This document shows, in pieces, positions 17,226-25,763 of a stretch of DNA of 64,000 nt. Below the pieces are notes generated by a model. The model was not told the DNA's origin, did not search any database, and was given only the letters and a program-made list of their open reading frames with translations. Numbering within the stretch: the first letter of the stretch is position 1; each line of letters begins with the position of its first letter. This stretch comes from Bacteroidota bacterium. Lineage in GTDB: Bacteria; Bacteroidota; Bacteroidia; Chitinophagales; LD1. The stretch spans positions 1 through 64,000 of the forward strand of contig CANJLD010000007.1 of the NCBI GenBank assembly GCA_947475165.1, written 5' to 3'. The position numbers and the translations under genes are program-made.

Positions 17226-17942
17226 ATGCAGAAAATTTACTTCACGCTATTCCTTTCCGTATTGGTTGCAGGCTTAAACGCACAACAGCTTATTCCGTTA
17301 CCGAACGATTCGATGGAGATTTCGCTGAGTGCCGATGATGAGTTTACGCCAAGCGATGCGCATTTAGAGCTAATCAACAATTCGAATACCTCCATTTCGG
17401 TTACATGGGGCTTGGTGAGCAATTCTTCGCCTGCGCAGTGGAGCATGGGTTTGTGCGATAACAACAATTGCTACGACCTGCTGTTTAGTGGCGGACCTTT
17501 TGTTTCGCTGCCGGTGGATGCGTTTGATACGCTTGATATGAAATTGCAATACACTGCGCATTGTGTAACAGGAACCGGCAATGCAATAGTATATGCGTAT
17601 GTAACGGGTGATAGTGCCAATTCGGTTGTGTTTCTTACTTATAAAGTAAACCTTACTGCCGCCTGCCCTAACTCGGTAATTGAAACAGTACCGAGGCCTT
17701 TAAAAATATATCCTAACCCTGTGCGCAGCTCTTTTGTAGTTACCGGAGTAGAAAATGCAGGCAACCTTTCGTTTGAAGTGTATGATATGAAAGGCGCAGC
17801 GGTAAAGAGTGAAATCAAAGAAGCCCCTCCTTCAAGAATCGAAATTTCTCTAGAAAATCTTCCGGAAGGAAACTATATGCTGAAAGCTTTTGACTCACAT
17901 GGAAAAGTATTTGGCACTTCACGGTTAAGTAAAGTAGAATAA
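17226..17942 (+). CDS. T9SS-exported Ig-like protein
   Basis: A 238-residue protein with a Sec signal (MQKIYFTLFLSVLVAGLNAQ), a single beta-sandwich domain of about 125 residues containing two Cys-bearing loops (GLCDNNNCYDL), and a C-terminal type A sorting domain (KIYPNPVRSSFVVTG ... LPEGNYMLKAFDSHGK). The domain is similar in layout to small Ig-like cargo proteins but I cannot name a family. It is transcribed divergently from the Omp28-like T9SS gene, so both may share a control region at 17093-17225. Confidence 0.85.
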   Translation: MQKIYFTLFLSVLVAGLNAQQLIPLPNDSMEISLSADDEFTPSDAHLELINNSNTSISVTWGLVSNSSPAQWSMGLCDNNNCYDLLFSGGPFVSLPVDAFDTLDMKLQYTAHCVTGTGNAIVYAYVTGDSANSVVFLTYKVNLTAACPNSVIETVPRPLKIYPNPVRSSFVVTGVENAGNLSFEVYDMKGAAVKSEIKEAPPSRIEISLENLPEGNYMLKAFDSHGKVFGTSRLSKVE

Positions 17943-18014
17943 CCACCCAGTACGGTCTTATTGGCAGGTGTAAAGAGCCTAAATTATGTTTTTTTTAAAA
18001 ACCACAGAATAATT

Positions 18015-18022
18015 TAGGTTTG
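18015..18022 (+). promoter_or_regulatory. Bacteroidota -7 box ahead of pckA
   Basis: TAGGTTTG matches the TAnnTTTG consensus of primary-sigma promoters in this phylum and lies 34 bases before the pckA start. A T-rich run replaces the expected -33 TTTG at about 17990-17996, so only the -7 element is convincing. Confidence 0.4.
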
Positions 18023-18056
18023 CGTCCCCAAAAATTCTGAACAAAATCTGCTAATC

Positions 18057-19670
18057 ATGAACGTTGTTGGTCCCAAGAACCCGAAAGCGAATCTCGAAAC
18101 AATAGGTATTAAGAATACAAAAACTCAATTCTGGAATCTTAGCCCTGAGCAATTAACAGAAGAGACTATTAAGAGAAACCAAGGCGTGTTGAGCGATACA
18201 GGCGCGCTGGCAGTAGATACTGGAGAATTTACCGGTCGTGCACCAAAAGATAAATTTATTGTGAAGGACTCTAACACCGAGCATAGTGTTGACTGGGGCG
18301 GCTTCAATAATCCTACAACTTCCGAAGTTTTCGAAAACCTTTACAAAAAAGTTATTACCTATTTTGAAGGTAAAGACATTTTTGTGCGCGATTGCTACGC
18401 CTGTGCAGATGATGCTTACCGGTTGAACGTGCGCGTAGTTACCGAGTATGCTTACGCTAATATGTTTGCTTACAATATGTTTCTTCGCCCAACTTCGGAT
18501 GAAATAAATTCAATTGAACCCGATTGGTTGGTGTTACAGGCACCGGGCTTAAAATGCGATGGAGCGACTGATGGTGTTCGTCAAGGCAATTTTGCCGTTT
18601 TAAATTTTACTAAGAAAATTGCCATTATAGGCGGCACGGCATACACCGGTGAAATCAAGAAAGGAATTTTTACAGTGTTGAATTACGTATTGCCGCACGA
18701 AAAGAATGTGTTGGCAATGCACTGCTCAGCAAATGTGGGTAAGGAAGGTGATGTAGCTTTGTTCTTTGGTTTATCGGGCACCGGGAAAACTACATTGAGT
18801 GCAGACCCTAACCGTCCGCTGATTGGCGATGATGAACATGGTTGGACAAAAGATTCTGTCTTCAACTTCGAAGGTGGCTGCTACGCAAAAGTAATTGACC
18901 TTTCATCAGAGAAAGAGCCGGATATTTTCCGCGCTATACGTCCGGGAGCAATTTTGGAGAACATCGGCTTTTTGCCTGGAACCAACACAGTTGATTTTGC
19001 TTACAAAGCAAAAACAGAAAACACTCGCGTTAGCTACCCGATTAACTTTATTGATAACGCTTTACCAAAAAGCGTAGCCGGTGAGCCGAAAAACATTTTC
19101 TTTTTAACCTACGATGCTTTTGGTGTATTGCCTCCTATTTCAAAATTAACTGTTGGTCAGGCCATGTATTTCTTCCTCTCCGGCTTTACTTCTAAAGTAG
19201 CCGGAACAGAAGCAGGTGTTACTGAGCCGCAAACAACTTTCAGTGCTTGTTTCGGTGCGCCTTTCCTTCCGTTGCATCCTACTAAGTATGCTTCGCTGCT
19301 TGGCGAAAAATTGCGCAACTCTAATATCCGAGTTTGGTTATTGAACACCGGCTACACCGGTGGTGTTTATGGAGTAGGAAAGAGAATGAGCTTACCGAAT
19401 ACACGCGCTTTAATAACCGAAGCGTTGAATGGCAATTTAGATAAAGTAGAATACGAAACGCATCCGGTGTTTGGAGTGACTACGCCAAAAAGTTGTCCGA
19501 ATGTTCCTTCAGAAATTTTGAATCCGCGCAATACCTGGAAGAACAAGGAAGAATACGATGCCAAGGCAAATGAATTGGCTGTAGCATTCAATAAGAACTT
19601 CGAAAAATTTGCAGCTAAAGCAGAAAAAGAAATTTTAGATGCCGCACCTAAGGCAATGCAAACAGTATAA
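18057..19670 (+). CDS. pckA: phosphoenolpyruvate carboxykinase (ATP)
   Basis: The 537-residue ATP-dependent enzyme converts oxaloacetate and ATP to phosphoenolpyruvate, CO2 and ADP, the first committed gluconeogenic step, in the cytosol. Full length for the family. Visible motifs are GRAPKDKFIV near residue 60, the kinase-1a P-loop GLSGTGKTTLS (238-248), the metal-binding GDDEHGW shortly after, and the late RMSLPNTRALI adenine-binding segment. It is monocistronic, with a TAnnTTTG box upstream and a strong terminator downstream. Confidence 0.97.
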   Translation: MNVVGPKNPKANLETIGIKNTKTQFWNLSPEQLTEETIKRNQGVLSDTGALAVDTGEFTGRAPKDKFIVKDSNTEHSVDWGGFNNPTTSEVFENLYKKVITYFEGKDIFVRDCYACADDAYRLNVRVVTEYAYANMFAYNMFLRPTSDEINSIEPDWLVLQAPGLKCDGATDGVRQGNFAVLNFTKKIAIIGGTAYTGEIKKGIFTVLNYVLPHEKNVLAMHCSANVGKEGDVALFFGLSGTGKTTLSADPNRPLIGDDEHGWTKDSVFNFEGGCYAKVIDLSSEKEPDIFRAIRPGAILENIGFLPGTNTVDFAYKAKTENTRVSYPINFIDNALPKSVAGEPKNIFFLTYDAFGVLPPISKLTVGQAMYFFLSGFTSKVAGTEAGVTEPQTTFSACFGAPFLPLHPTKYASLLGEKLRNSNIRVWLLNTGYTGGVYGVGKRMSLPNTRALITEALNGNLDKVEYETHPVFGVTTPKSCPNVPSEILNPRNTWKNKEEYDAKANELAVAFNKNFEKFAAKAEKEILDAAPKAMQTV

Positions 19671-19686
19671 GAGTTAAGAAATACAA

Positions 19687-19720
19687 ACAAAACAGTCCCG
19701 CTTGCGGGACTGTTTTGTTT
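19687..19720 (+). terminator. intrinsic terminator of pckA
   Basis: CAGTCCCG-CTTG-CGGGACTG is a perfect eight-base-pair stem, extended by AACAAAA/TTTTGTT pairing, 24 bases after the pckA stop. The T-rich 3' side makes it effective on the plus strand. Confidence 0.85.
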
Positions 19721-19763
19721 TATGGGAATAACTGCATAGCTTCGACTTCTACAAATTTTTTTT

Positions 19764-20165
19764 ATGAAAAATCTAAAATTCATTCTTATAGCAGCAGCTT
19801 CGGTTTTTATTTCAACTGCTTTAACAGCACAAACAACTCAAAAAGGAGCAACCGTAAATAATAACGGAGCAAGCGTTAAAAGCAGCACCGGTTCCGGTGT
19901 GGCGGTAAAGAAAAACGAAGCTACGGTTAAAAGTGCTAATGGCGGAGGAAGTACCATCAACAATAAAGGAGCAGAAGCAAAAAATAAAAACGGAGCCGGT
20001 GTAAGCGCTCAAAAGGGAGCGGTAGCGGCAAAAAGCAGCAGCGGGAAAGGCGTAGAGGCAAACAAAAAAGGATTAGAAGTAAAAGGCAGCAAAGGAGGAT
20101 TGACCGTAGCCAAAAAGAAAGTAGAGATTAAGTCGAAGAACGTGAATATTAAATTCGGTAGGTAA
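19764..20165 (+). CDS. low-complexity secreted basic protein
   Basis: A 133-residue protein with a Sec signal (MKNLKFILIAAASVFISTAL) cut near TAQ. The mature 110 residues use almost only Gly, Ala, Ser, Asn, Lys, Val and Thr, in a loose repeat of 11-14 residues of the type NNGASVKSSTGSGVAV, with a hydrophobic residue roughly every second position and Gly at turns. That layout suggests a regular beta structure such as a beta-helix or amyloid-like stack rather than disorder. It is very basic (poly-Lys bearing) and ends KSKNVNIKFGR. No family is recognised. Confidence 0.65.
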   Translation: MKNLKFILIAAASVFISTALTAQTTQKGATVNNNGASVKSSTGSGVAVKKNEATVKSANGGGSTINNKGAEAKNKNGAGVSAQKGAVAAKSSSGKGVEANKKGLEVKGSKGGLTVAKKKVEIKSKNVNIKFGR

Positions 20166-20168
20166 GGT

Positions 20169-20510
20169 TTACTTCAAACTGCTCAAAATCTTTTTCGGCA
20201 AATTAGCCTTAACCAATTCATACGATTGGCGTATGTAATGCTCCCAGTCCTTTTTGCTCCATACATTTTCTTTCCGAATGTAAATCCATTTATACCGGGC
20301 TAAGTATGGCGCAGGAATAATTCCATCTCGCGAAGAAAGCTCTTCAAACTCTTCATCATTTACTTTCAACGAAACTTTAACCGGTGAACTGAAACCGGTT
20401 ACACAAAACATTTTTCCTCCAATCAGAAAACATAAATCGTTTCCCCATTTTACGTCTTCGGTTACATGTGGTAAATTATTGCAGTAATTGCGAAGAGTTT
20501 CTAAATCCAT
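20169..20510 (-). CDS. MmcQ/YjbR-family protein
   Basis: A 113-residue protein of the MmcQ/YjbR family (CyaY-like fold, implicated in DNA binding). Conserved features visible: the N-terminal LRNYCNNLPHVTEDVKWG, the FLIGGKMFCVTGF strand pair, VSLKVNDEEFEEL, and the PAPYLARYKWIYI segment. Full length for the family. It lies 24 bp downstream of the DUF6498 gene on the same strand and may end that operon. No specific function can be assigned. Confidence 0.88.
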   Translation of the reverse strand: MDLETLRNYCNNLPHVTEDVKWGNDLCFLIGGKMFCVTGFSSPVKVSLKVNDEEFEELSSRDGIIPAPYLARYKWIYIRKENVWSKKDWEHYIRQSYELVKANLPKKILSSLK

Positions 20511-20533
20511 TTACTCAGAATTTATATTTGAAA

Positions 20534-21196
20534 TCAACTTGCCCATCCAAAAATATCTGCCGCCTTATGTTTCCGCAAATACAATTCGAAAAATATTTTG
20601 AGTGAGGTAAGAACGAAAACTATAACCATACTTTCATTAAATAATAGATACAAAAACATGCCACCAAAAACAACAAGTTGCGAAATTATGACACGGGGAA
20701 AAGGCTCGGTAAACTGTTCGTTCATACTTATAGTCACATATTTTTGTGTAAGAATAAAATCATTCACAAAGGCATAAGCGTTTGAAACAACAAATACTCC
20801 CAACGCCAGAAAAGTGGTTCTGTCATCCATAAAATAATTGAGCGCGACAATCACATTTCCTTCTTTACGTCCGGCAAATTGTTCCTGATAACCCGATAAA
20901 GCAAAGAACATAACCAAATGAATGTAAGCCAGCAAACCGTAACTGGTTATAAAAATCGGAATAGCACCCACGCCTCCTATAACGGTATTCTCTTCATCCT
21001 CTTTGCCGAAATAGTAAACAGCAGTTAATTTGAAAGCGTTGAAAATGCCTATGACAATTGTTTCAAGCGCGTAGCAAATGAAAACTGTAAGCGGATTCCA
21101 GTGCAGAAAATATACTCCCCAATAGGGAGTGAGGTTCCATAGAATAATGTTCCATGCTGATTTGTCGAGCTTCGGCTTTTCAGAAAAAATGCTCAT
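20534..21196 (-). CDS. DUF6498-type integral membrane protein
   Basis: A 220-residue protein with five to six membrane helices and the N-terminal sequence LWNLTPYWGVYFLHWNPLTV, followed by a YALETIVIGIFNAFKL helix. This WNxxP...W.....E..I.G..N pattern matches what I recall for DUF6498. Its start overlaps the stop of the upstream phosphotransferase gene by four bases, so the two are translationally coupled. Function unknown; the coupling suggests a role connected with the acyl-CoA operon. Confidence 0.75.
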   Translation of the reverse strand: MSIFSEKPKLDKSAWNIILWNLTPYWGVYFLHWNPLTVFICYALETIVIGIFNAFKLTAVYYFGKEDEENTVIGGVGAIPIFITSYGLLAYIHLVMFFALSGYQEQFAGRKEGNVIVALNYFMDDRTTFLALGVFVVSNAYAFVNDFILTQKYVTISMNEQFTEPFPRVIISQLVVFGGMFLYLLFNESMVIVFVLTSLKIFFELYLRKHKAADIFGWAS

Positions 21197-22245
21197 TCAG
21201 CTTTCTTTATAATTCGCTTGCAACGCCAGTTCATATAATTTACAAGGAACCAGAAATTTTTGAAAGCCGGATTAGTGGTTTGCTTATGATGGTACCGGTA
21301 ATAAATCTGCTGCATGATTACTGCTAAGCGAAAAATTCCATACACTTCGTAAAATGTAAAATCATCTGCACGGAAATTCATTTTGTCGCAATAATATTCC
21401 ACCACTTGTTTGCGCGTAAACATTCCGTGTAAGTGAGTGGGTTGCCGTCTTGTTTGTCGCGCCACAAAATCATCATCGGATTGTACCCAGTAGGCAAGTG
21501 AGTTTCCTAAATCCATTAACGGGTCGCCAATAGTGGCCATCTCCCAATCAAGCACACCAATTATATTCATCGGGTTATTTACATCAAGCACCACATTATC
21601 AAACCGGAAATCATTGTGTATTAAACAACTTCGTCCTTCTGAGGGAATATTTGCTTTTAGCCAGTCCATTACATAATTGCAGGAAGGCACATTCCATGTT
21701 TTTGCTTTTTTGTAACGCTCCGTCCAGCCATCAATTTGTCGCTTGCAGTAACCGGTGCCTTTTCCTAATTCATTTAGACTGGTGGTGTGAATATTTACCT
21801 GATGGAGTTCAATCAGTTTATCAATCACATTCGTGCAGAGCGTTCGCACTTCATTTTCGTTCAACACTAATTCTTTTGGAAGATTTGACCGCGGAATAAT
21901 ACCGGTGAGTTTTTCCATCACATAAAATTCTCTTCCAATCAGCGATTCATCTTTGCAAAAAGCAATCATTTGTGGTACCGGATAAACCGGTTTCAGCTTT
22001 TGCATAATGTTGAACTCGCGCCCCATATCATGCGCGCCCTTTGCTTTAGTTCCCTTGGGTGAGGTACGGAGTATCAGCGAAACATTTTCAAAATCTAATT
22101 GGTAAGTAAGGTTAGATGCCCCACCGCGAAATTGTTTGATGTGTAAGTCTCCTTTGGCATTCGTGTAATGCTGCTTTACAAAATCCGAAATTATTTTTTC
22201 ATCGAGTTTATCTTCTTCGCGAACATCTTTTGGCTGGTCGATCAT
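21193..22245 (-). CDS. ACAD10/11-type acyl-CoA phosphotransferase (APH fold)
   Basis: A 350-residue kinase of the aminoglycoside phosphotransferase fold. Motifs: GGASNLTYQL nucleotide loop (about 41-50), catalytic HNDFRFDN (His210, Asp212, Asn217) and the metal-binding VLDWEMATIGDPLMDLG (Asp233). This signature matches the kinase domain of ACAD10/ACAD11 and of LvaA from the Pseudomonas putida levulinate pathway, in which a 4-hydroxyacyl-CoA is phosphorylated so that an acyl-CoA dehydrogenase can isomerise it to a 3-hydroxyacyl-CoA. The gene for an acyl-CoA dehydrogenase lies 3 bp upstream, so the two probably act together. Substrate chain length is not deducible. Confidence 0.85.
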   Translation of the reverse strand: MIDQPKDVREEDKLDEKIISDFVKQHYTNAKGDLHIKQFRGGASNLTYQLDFENVSLILRTSPKGTKAKGAHDMGREFNIMQKLKPVYPVPQMIAFCKDESLIGREFYVMEKLTGIIPRSNLPKELVLNENEVRTLCTNVIDKLIELHQVNIHTTSLNELGKGTGYCKRQIDGWTERYKKAKTWNVPSCNYVMDWLKANIPSEGRSCLIHNDFRFDNVVLDVNNPMNIIGVLDWEMATIGDPLMDLGNSLAYWVQSDDDFVARQTRRQPTHLHGMFTRKQVVEYYCDKMNFRADDFTFYEVYGIFRLAVIMQQIYYRYHHKQTTNPAFKNFWFLVNYMNWRCKRIIKKAE

Positions 22246-22248
22246 TGG

Positions 22249-23454
22249 CTATTTGTATTTCATTAGCTCCAATTTAGCCACCACTCCTCTATGCACTTCA
22301 TCCGGTCCATCCGCTAAGCGCAAAATTCTTGCATACGCAAACATAGCGGCAAGCGGAGTATCGTTGCTCATTCCTTTCCCTCCGTGCATTTGTATAGCTT
22401 GATCTAAAACCCGACAGGCTAAATTTGGTGCAGCTACTTTTATCTGGCTCACTTCACTCAGCGCGCCCATGGCACCAACGGTATCAATTAAAAAAGCAGT
22501 TTTTAAAACCAGCAACCGGGTCATTTCAATATCTATTCTCGCGTTAGCAATTATATCGCGGTTGCCACCAAGATTGATTAACGGTTTGCCGAAAGCGACT
22601 CTTTCGCTTCCGCGTTCAATCATCAATTTAAGTGCGCGCTCTGCTACACCTATCTGACGCATACAATGATGAATTCTTCCCGGTCCTAATCTGCCTTGTG
22701 CAATTTCAAATCCCTTTCCTATTCCCGCAATAACTGCAGTTTTTGGTAAACGAACATTTTTAAAACTTACTTCGCCATGCCCGAAAGGCGGGTCGTAACC
22801 GCCATACACCGGCAACATTCTTTCGATAGTTACGCCGGTGGTATCTAACGGAACTAACACCATGGAATGACGCAAATATTTGTGTGCATTGGCATCGCTC
22901 AGGCCCATAAAAATTGCCACTTTGCAATTTGGGTGACCAATACCGGTACTCCACCACTTAGTGCCGTTTAAAATTATTTCATCTCCATCTTCAGTAATAG
23001 TTGCTTCCATGTTGGTAGCATCGCTACTGGCAACATCCGGTTCGGTCATGCAGAAGGCGGAACGAATTTTTCCATCGAGCAATGGCTTTAGCCATTTTTC
23101 TTTTTGTTCCTCGCTGCCGTATTTCCACAGCACTTCCATGTTGCCGGTATCCGGTGCATTGCAATTTAAAATTTCAGGAGCTAATAATGATTGACCGGTA
23201 ACTTCTGCCACAGGTGCATATTCTAAATTACTTAAACCGCTGAGTGCAGGTAGAAATAAATTCCATAAGTCTTCTGATTTGGCTTTCGCTTTCAGTTCTT
23301 CAACACGCGGGTCAACCTCCCAGTTTTTCCAGTCAGGATTTCCGTGGTGCGTTGCTTTCAGATATTCTTTCTCCAATGGGAAAATGTAAGCGTCCATAAA
23401 TTGCTGAACGCGCTTTATAATATCTATTGCTTTGGCTGAGTGTTCGAAGTTCAT
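22249..23454 (-). CDS. acyl-CoA dehydrogenase, ACAD10/11-like
   Basis: A 401-residue FAD-dependent acyl-CoA dehydrogenase. Visible are the FAD/substrate signature AFCMTEPDVASSDATNMEA, GTKWWSTGIGHPNCKVAIFM, the QMHGGKGMSNDTPLAAMFAYAR segment and the C-terminal LRLADGPDEVHRGVVAKLEL, which is typical of the ACAD11 and isovaleryl-type branch. Full length for the family. It is the middle gene of a minus-strand operon: FAD oxidoreductase, this gene, then the APH-type kinase 3 bp downstream. In the ACAD11 system the dehydrogenase acts on the phosphorylated 4-hydroxyacyl-CoA made by the kinase. Confidence 0.92.
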   Translation of the reverse strand: MNFEHSAKAIDIIKRVQQFMDAYIFPLEKEYLKATHHGNPDWKNWEVDPRVEELKAKAKSEDLWNLFLPALSGLSNLEYAPVAEVTGQSLLAPEILNCNAPDTGNMEVLWKYGSEEQKEKWLKPLLDGKIRSAFCMTEPDVASSDATNMEATITEDGDEIILNGTKWWSTGIGHPNCKVAIFMGLSDANAHKYLRHSMVLVPLDTTGVTIERMLPVYGGYDPPFGHGEVSFKNVRLPKTAVIAGIGKGFEIAQGRLGPGRIHHCMRQIGVAERALKLMIERGSERVAFGKPLINLGGNRDIIANARIDIEMTRLLVLKTAFLIDTVGAMGALSEVSQIKVAAPNLACRVLDQAIQMHGGKGMSNDTPLAAMFAYARILRLADGPDEVHRGVVAKLELMKYK

Positions 23455-23465
23455 AGGATTAATTT

Positions 23466-25052
23466 TTATTTCAACCGGTTCAACAAATTTTTTCCGCTTA
23501 CTGCACTGGCTGTAATTAAGCCGCTGAATAATGCTCCGCCCACTCCGCAGCTAACAATATCCTGACCGGTGAGGTAAAGATTCTTAACCGGTGTTCTTGC
23601 TTTCAAAAATTTCTGCTCAAAACGTTTTGTGGTATGGTCAATGCCGTAAATTTCTCCGTATTCGTAATTAGCAAAGTGCGCAGTACTGAGCGGTGTGGAA
23701 AGCTCGTAGTAATCAATTTTACCTCGTAACTCAGGGTGACGTTTATATAGTGCCTCTAACAAACGCTGTGCTAACTTTTCTTTAAACGCATTATAATCTT
23801 CACCGCGTTTCATCCATCGTTTGTCTTTCCATTTTTCGTACCACGCATATGGCGAAAGCGTTACAATTTCAATGGTTGTTTTGCCGGCATACCGGTTGTC
23901 CCAATCAGGGTCTTTTGATGACGGGAAAGATATATAAACCACCGGCAACTCTGCCTCAGGGTTGTTGATGTAGTCCTCCACGTTTTTATCGTGGTCGTAA
24001 TTGTTGGGGAAAATCCAGTAATTACTCTTGCCTAATTTTAAAGTGGTGTTGCTTTCGTTAATACCAATGTATAAACAAACATGCCCCACCGATGGCTGAA
24101 TGTTTTCAAACAATTTTTCAGTCTGTAATTCTTTTTTCTGCTGTTCCGGTAACAAGTGTTTGTAGGTTGTGTAAATTCCCGCATCGCTGATAACCACCGG
24201 TGCAAAAAACTCTTTAGCATCAAACATTTTTACACCAATAGCCTTTCCGTTTTCTACAATTATCTCCTTTACTTCGGCATTGGTAAATACTTCACCACCG
24301 GCATTTAAAATGGTGGGTGCAACGGTTTCGTAAATCTGCTGCGCGCCACCTACCGGATAACACGCACCTTTCATGTAATGTTTAATGAGTGCAGCGTGCA
24401 TTAAAAAGCTACTCTGTGCGGGAGGCAAACCATAATCACCGTATTGACCGGTGAGCACCGCAATAAGTTTTTTGTTTTTGGTTAGCGATTCTAAAACTTC
24501 AAGCGTTGTTTTGTTTCCTTTCAAGCCGCTTTTGCGCAACAGGTTTCCGAACAAAGCACTTAACCAATTAGGCAAAAGCTTTTCAGCAAAAAACCAACGC
24601 TGATTTTTTTGTGTAGCGTAAATCAACTCTACATAATCATCAATCGCTTTTTCTTCACCGGGGAAATACGATTTTAGTTTTGTTTTAAATTCTTCTGTTC
24701 CTGCAACAAAATCATACCGGTCGTTCCCGAAAAACATAATGTCGTATGGGCTTCCCATTTCTTCCCATTTCATTTTTCCACCGGTAATGTAGTTGAACAT
24801 TTTGTGCAGCTCCGTATGCTCGCGGTGCACATCACCTACATAGTGCACGCCTACATCCCATTCGTATTTGTTGCGCTTAAATACATGTGTAAATCCACCG
24901 GGCGTGTAGTGGCGTTCAAGCACCAAAACCTTCTTGCCTTCTTTAGCTAAAAATGCAGCAGTGGCAATACCACCCATGCCCGAGCCAATAACAATCACAT
25001 CGAATGTGCCTTCGATTTTTTGTTGCTTGTACGATTTTGAGAGAGAAGACAT
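23466..25052 (-). CDS. CrtI/RetSat-family FAD oxidoreductase
   Basis: A 528-residue flavoprotein with an N-terminal Rossmann dinucleotide motif (IVIGSGMGGIATAAFLAKEG, then VLVLERH) and a C-terminal TGQDIVSCGVGGALFSG FAD-contact segment. The GGFTHVFKRNKYEWDVGVHYVG region resembles all-trans-retinol 13,14-reductase (RetSat) and carotenoid isomerases/desaturases. Family members saturate, desaturate or isomerise polyenes or oxidise lipid-like substrates. It is first in an operon with an acyl-CoA dehydrogenase 11 bp downstream, which suggests a lipid or isoprenoid-derived substrate. No phytoene synthase is present in the window, so a carotenoid role is not established. Confidence 0.85.
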   Translation of the reverse strand: MSSLSKSYKQQKIEGTFDVIVIGSGMGGIATAAFLAKEGKKVLVLERHYTPGGFTHVFKRNKYEWDVGVHYVGDVHREHTELHKMFNYITGGKMKWEEMGSPYDIMFFGNDRYDFVAGTEEFKTKLKSYFPGEEKAIDDYVELIYATQKNQRWFFAEKLLPNWLSALFGNLLRKSGLKGNKTTLEVLESLTKNKKLIAVLTGQYGDYGLPPAQSSFLMHAALIKHYMKGACYPVGGAQQIYETVAPTILNAGGEVFTNAEVKEIIVENGKAIGVKMFDAKEFFAPVVISDAGIYTTYKHLLPEQQKKELQTEKLFENIQPSVGHVCLYIGINESNTTLKLGKSNYWIFPNNYDHDKNVEDYINNPEAELPVVYISFPSSKDPDWDNRYAGKTTIEIVTLSPYAWYEKWKDKRWMKRGEDYNAFKEKLAQRLLEALYKRHPELRGKIDYYELSTPLSTAHFANYEYGEIYGIDHTTKRFEQKFLKARTPVKNLYLTGQDIVSCGVGGALFSGLITASAVSGKNLLNRLK

Positions 25053-25131
25053 AAGGTTTAAAATTATAAATGCGGAACGCGAATTTTTAAATTCTTAGTT
25101 CCGCATTTAAGGTTATTAATGGTAAGAAATT

Positions 25132-25563
25132 TTACTTCTTCTTTTTTGCCTTTGCTTTAACTACCGGCTTGGCTTTTTTTACTGCCTTAGCAGGTTTTAC
25201 TGCCTTTTCTTTTTTTGCCGGCTTAACTGCTTTTTCCTTTTTCGCAGGCTTTTCAGGTTTTACTACTCTAGCTTCTCTAGGAGCAGCTTTAGCTTCTGCA
25301 TGTCTTGCCAGTTTTTCTCTGTCAAGTTTCATTTTGCGCACGCGCTTTTCTTCTGCTTCAGGCTCCAGGTTCAGCCAGCGGTCTTTCTTGTGCTCGCCAA
25401 GCGTAATTACCTCTTTTTTGTTCATGGTATACATCTCTGCGGCACCTTTCATATCCGCTTCGGTATCGAAATGAATTTTCATTCCGGCATTTGCCCCTTT
25501 GTTGCGAACTTCAATATAAAATCCGTCTTTAAATCGTTTCGGTTTGGTTGGCGGTCTGCCCAT
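25132..25563 (-). CDS. small basic protein with histone-H1-like tail
   Basis: A 143-residue, very basic protein. The N-terminus MGRPPTKPKRFKDGFYIEVRN begins with a GRP AT-hook-like motif, residues 20-75 form a small folded-looking domain with EVITLGEHKKDRW, and the last 50 or so residues consist of Lys/Ala/Pro repeats (AVKPAKKEK, twice) like the C-terminal tail of histone H1 or of bacterial Hc1-like proteins. Related hypothetical proteins are common in Bacteroidota. A DNA-compacting or nucleic-acid-binding role is inferred from composition only. Monocistronic. Confidence 0.75.
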   Translation of the reverse strand: MGRPPTKPKRFKDGFYIEVRNKGANAGMKIHFDTEADMKGAAEMYTMNKKEVITLGEHKKDRWLNLEPEAEEKRVRKMKLDREKLARHAEAKAAPREARVVKPEKPAKKEKAVKPAKKEKAVKPAKAVKKAKPVVKAKAKKKK

Positions 25564-25763
25564 AGTATTAGATTTTGAAGTTCGAAAAATACACTTTTAA
25601 TTGAAAGTGAAAAATTCTGAAAGAATAGCCTATATAACCGCTTACTGTAAATGGATGATTGAGGCAAGCCGAAGTCTTTTTGCAATTACAGAATTTGTCT
25701 CACCACATTTTTATTTCCATCACATACTAATCACTGATTCTTTCGTTCTATTTACACCACCAA

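Noticed and set aside
25169-25578. Plus-strand frames opposite the Lys-rich protein
   Set aside because: They mirror the Lys/Ala codons as Phe/Ala-rich sequence, while the minus-strand product has a coherent N-terminal domain and a typical basic tail.
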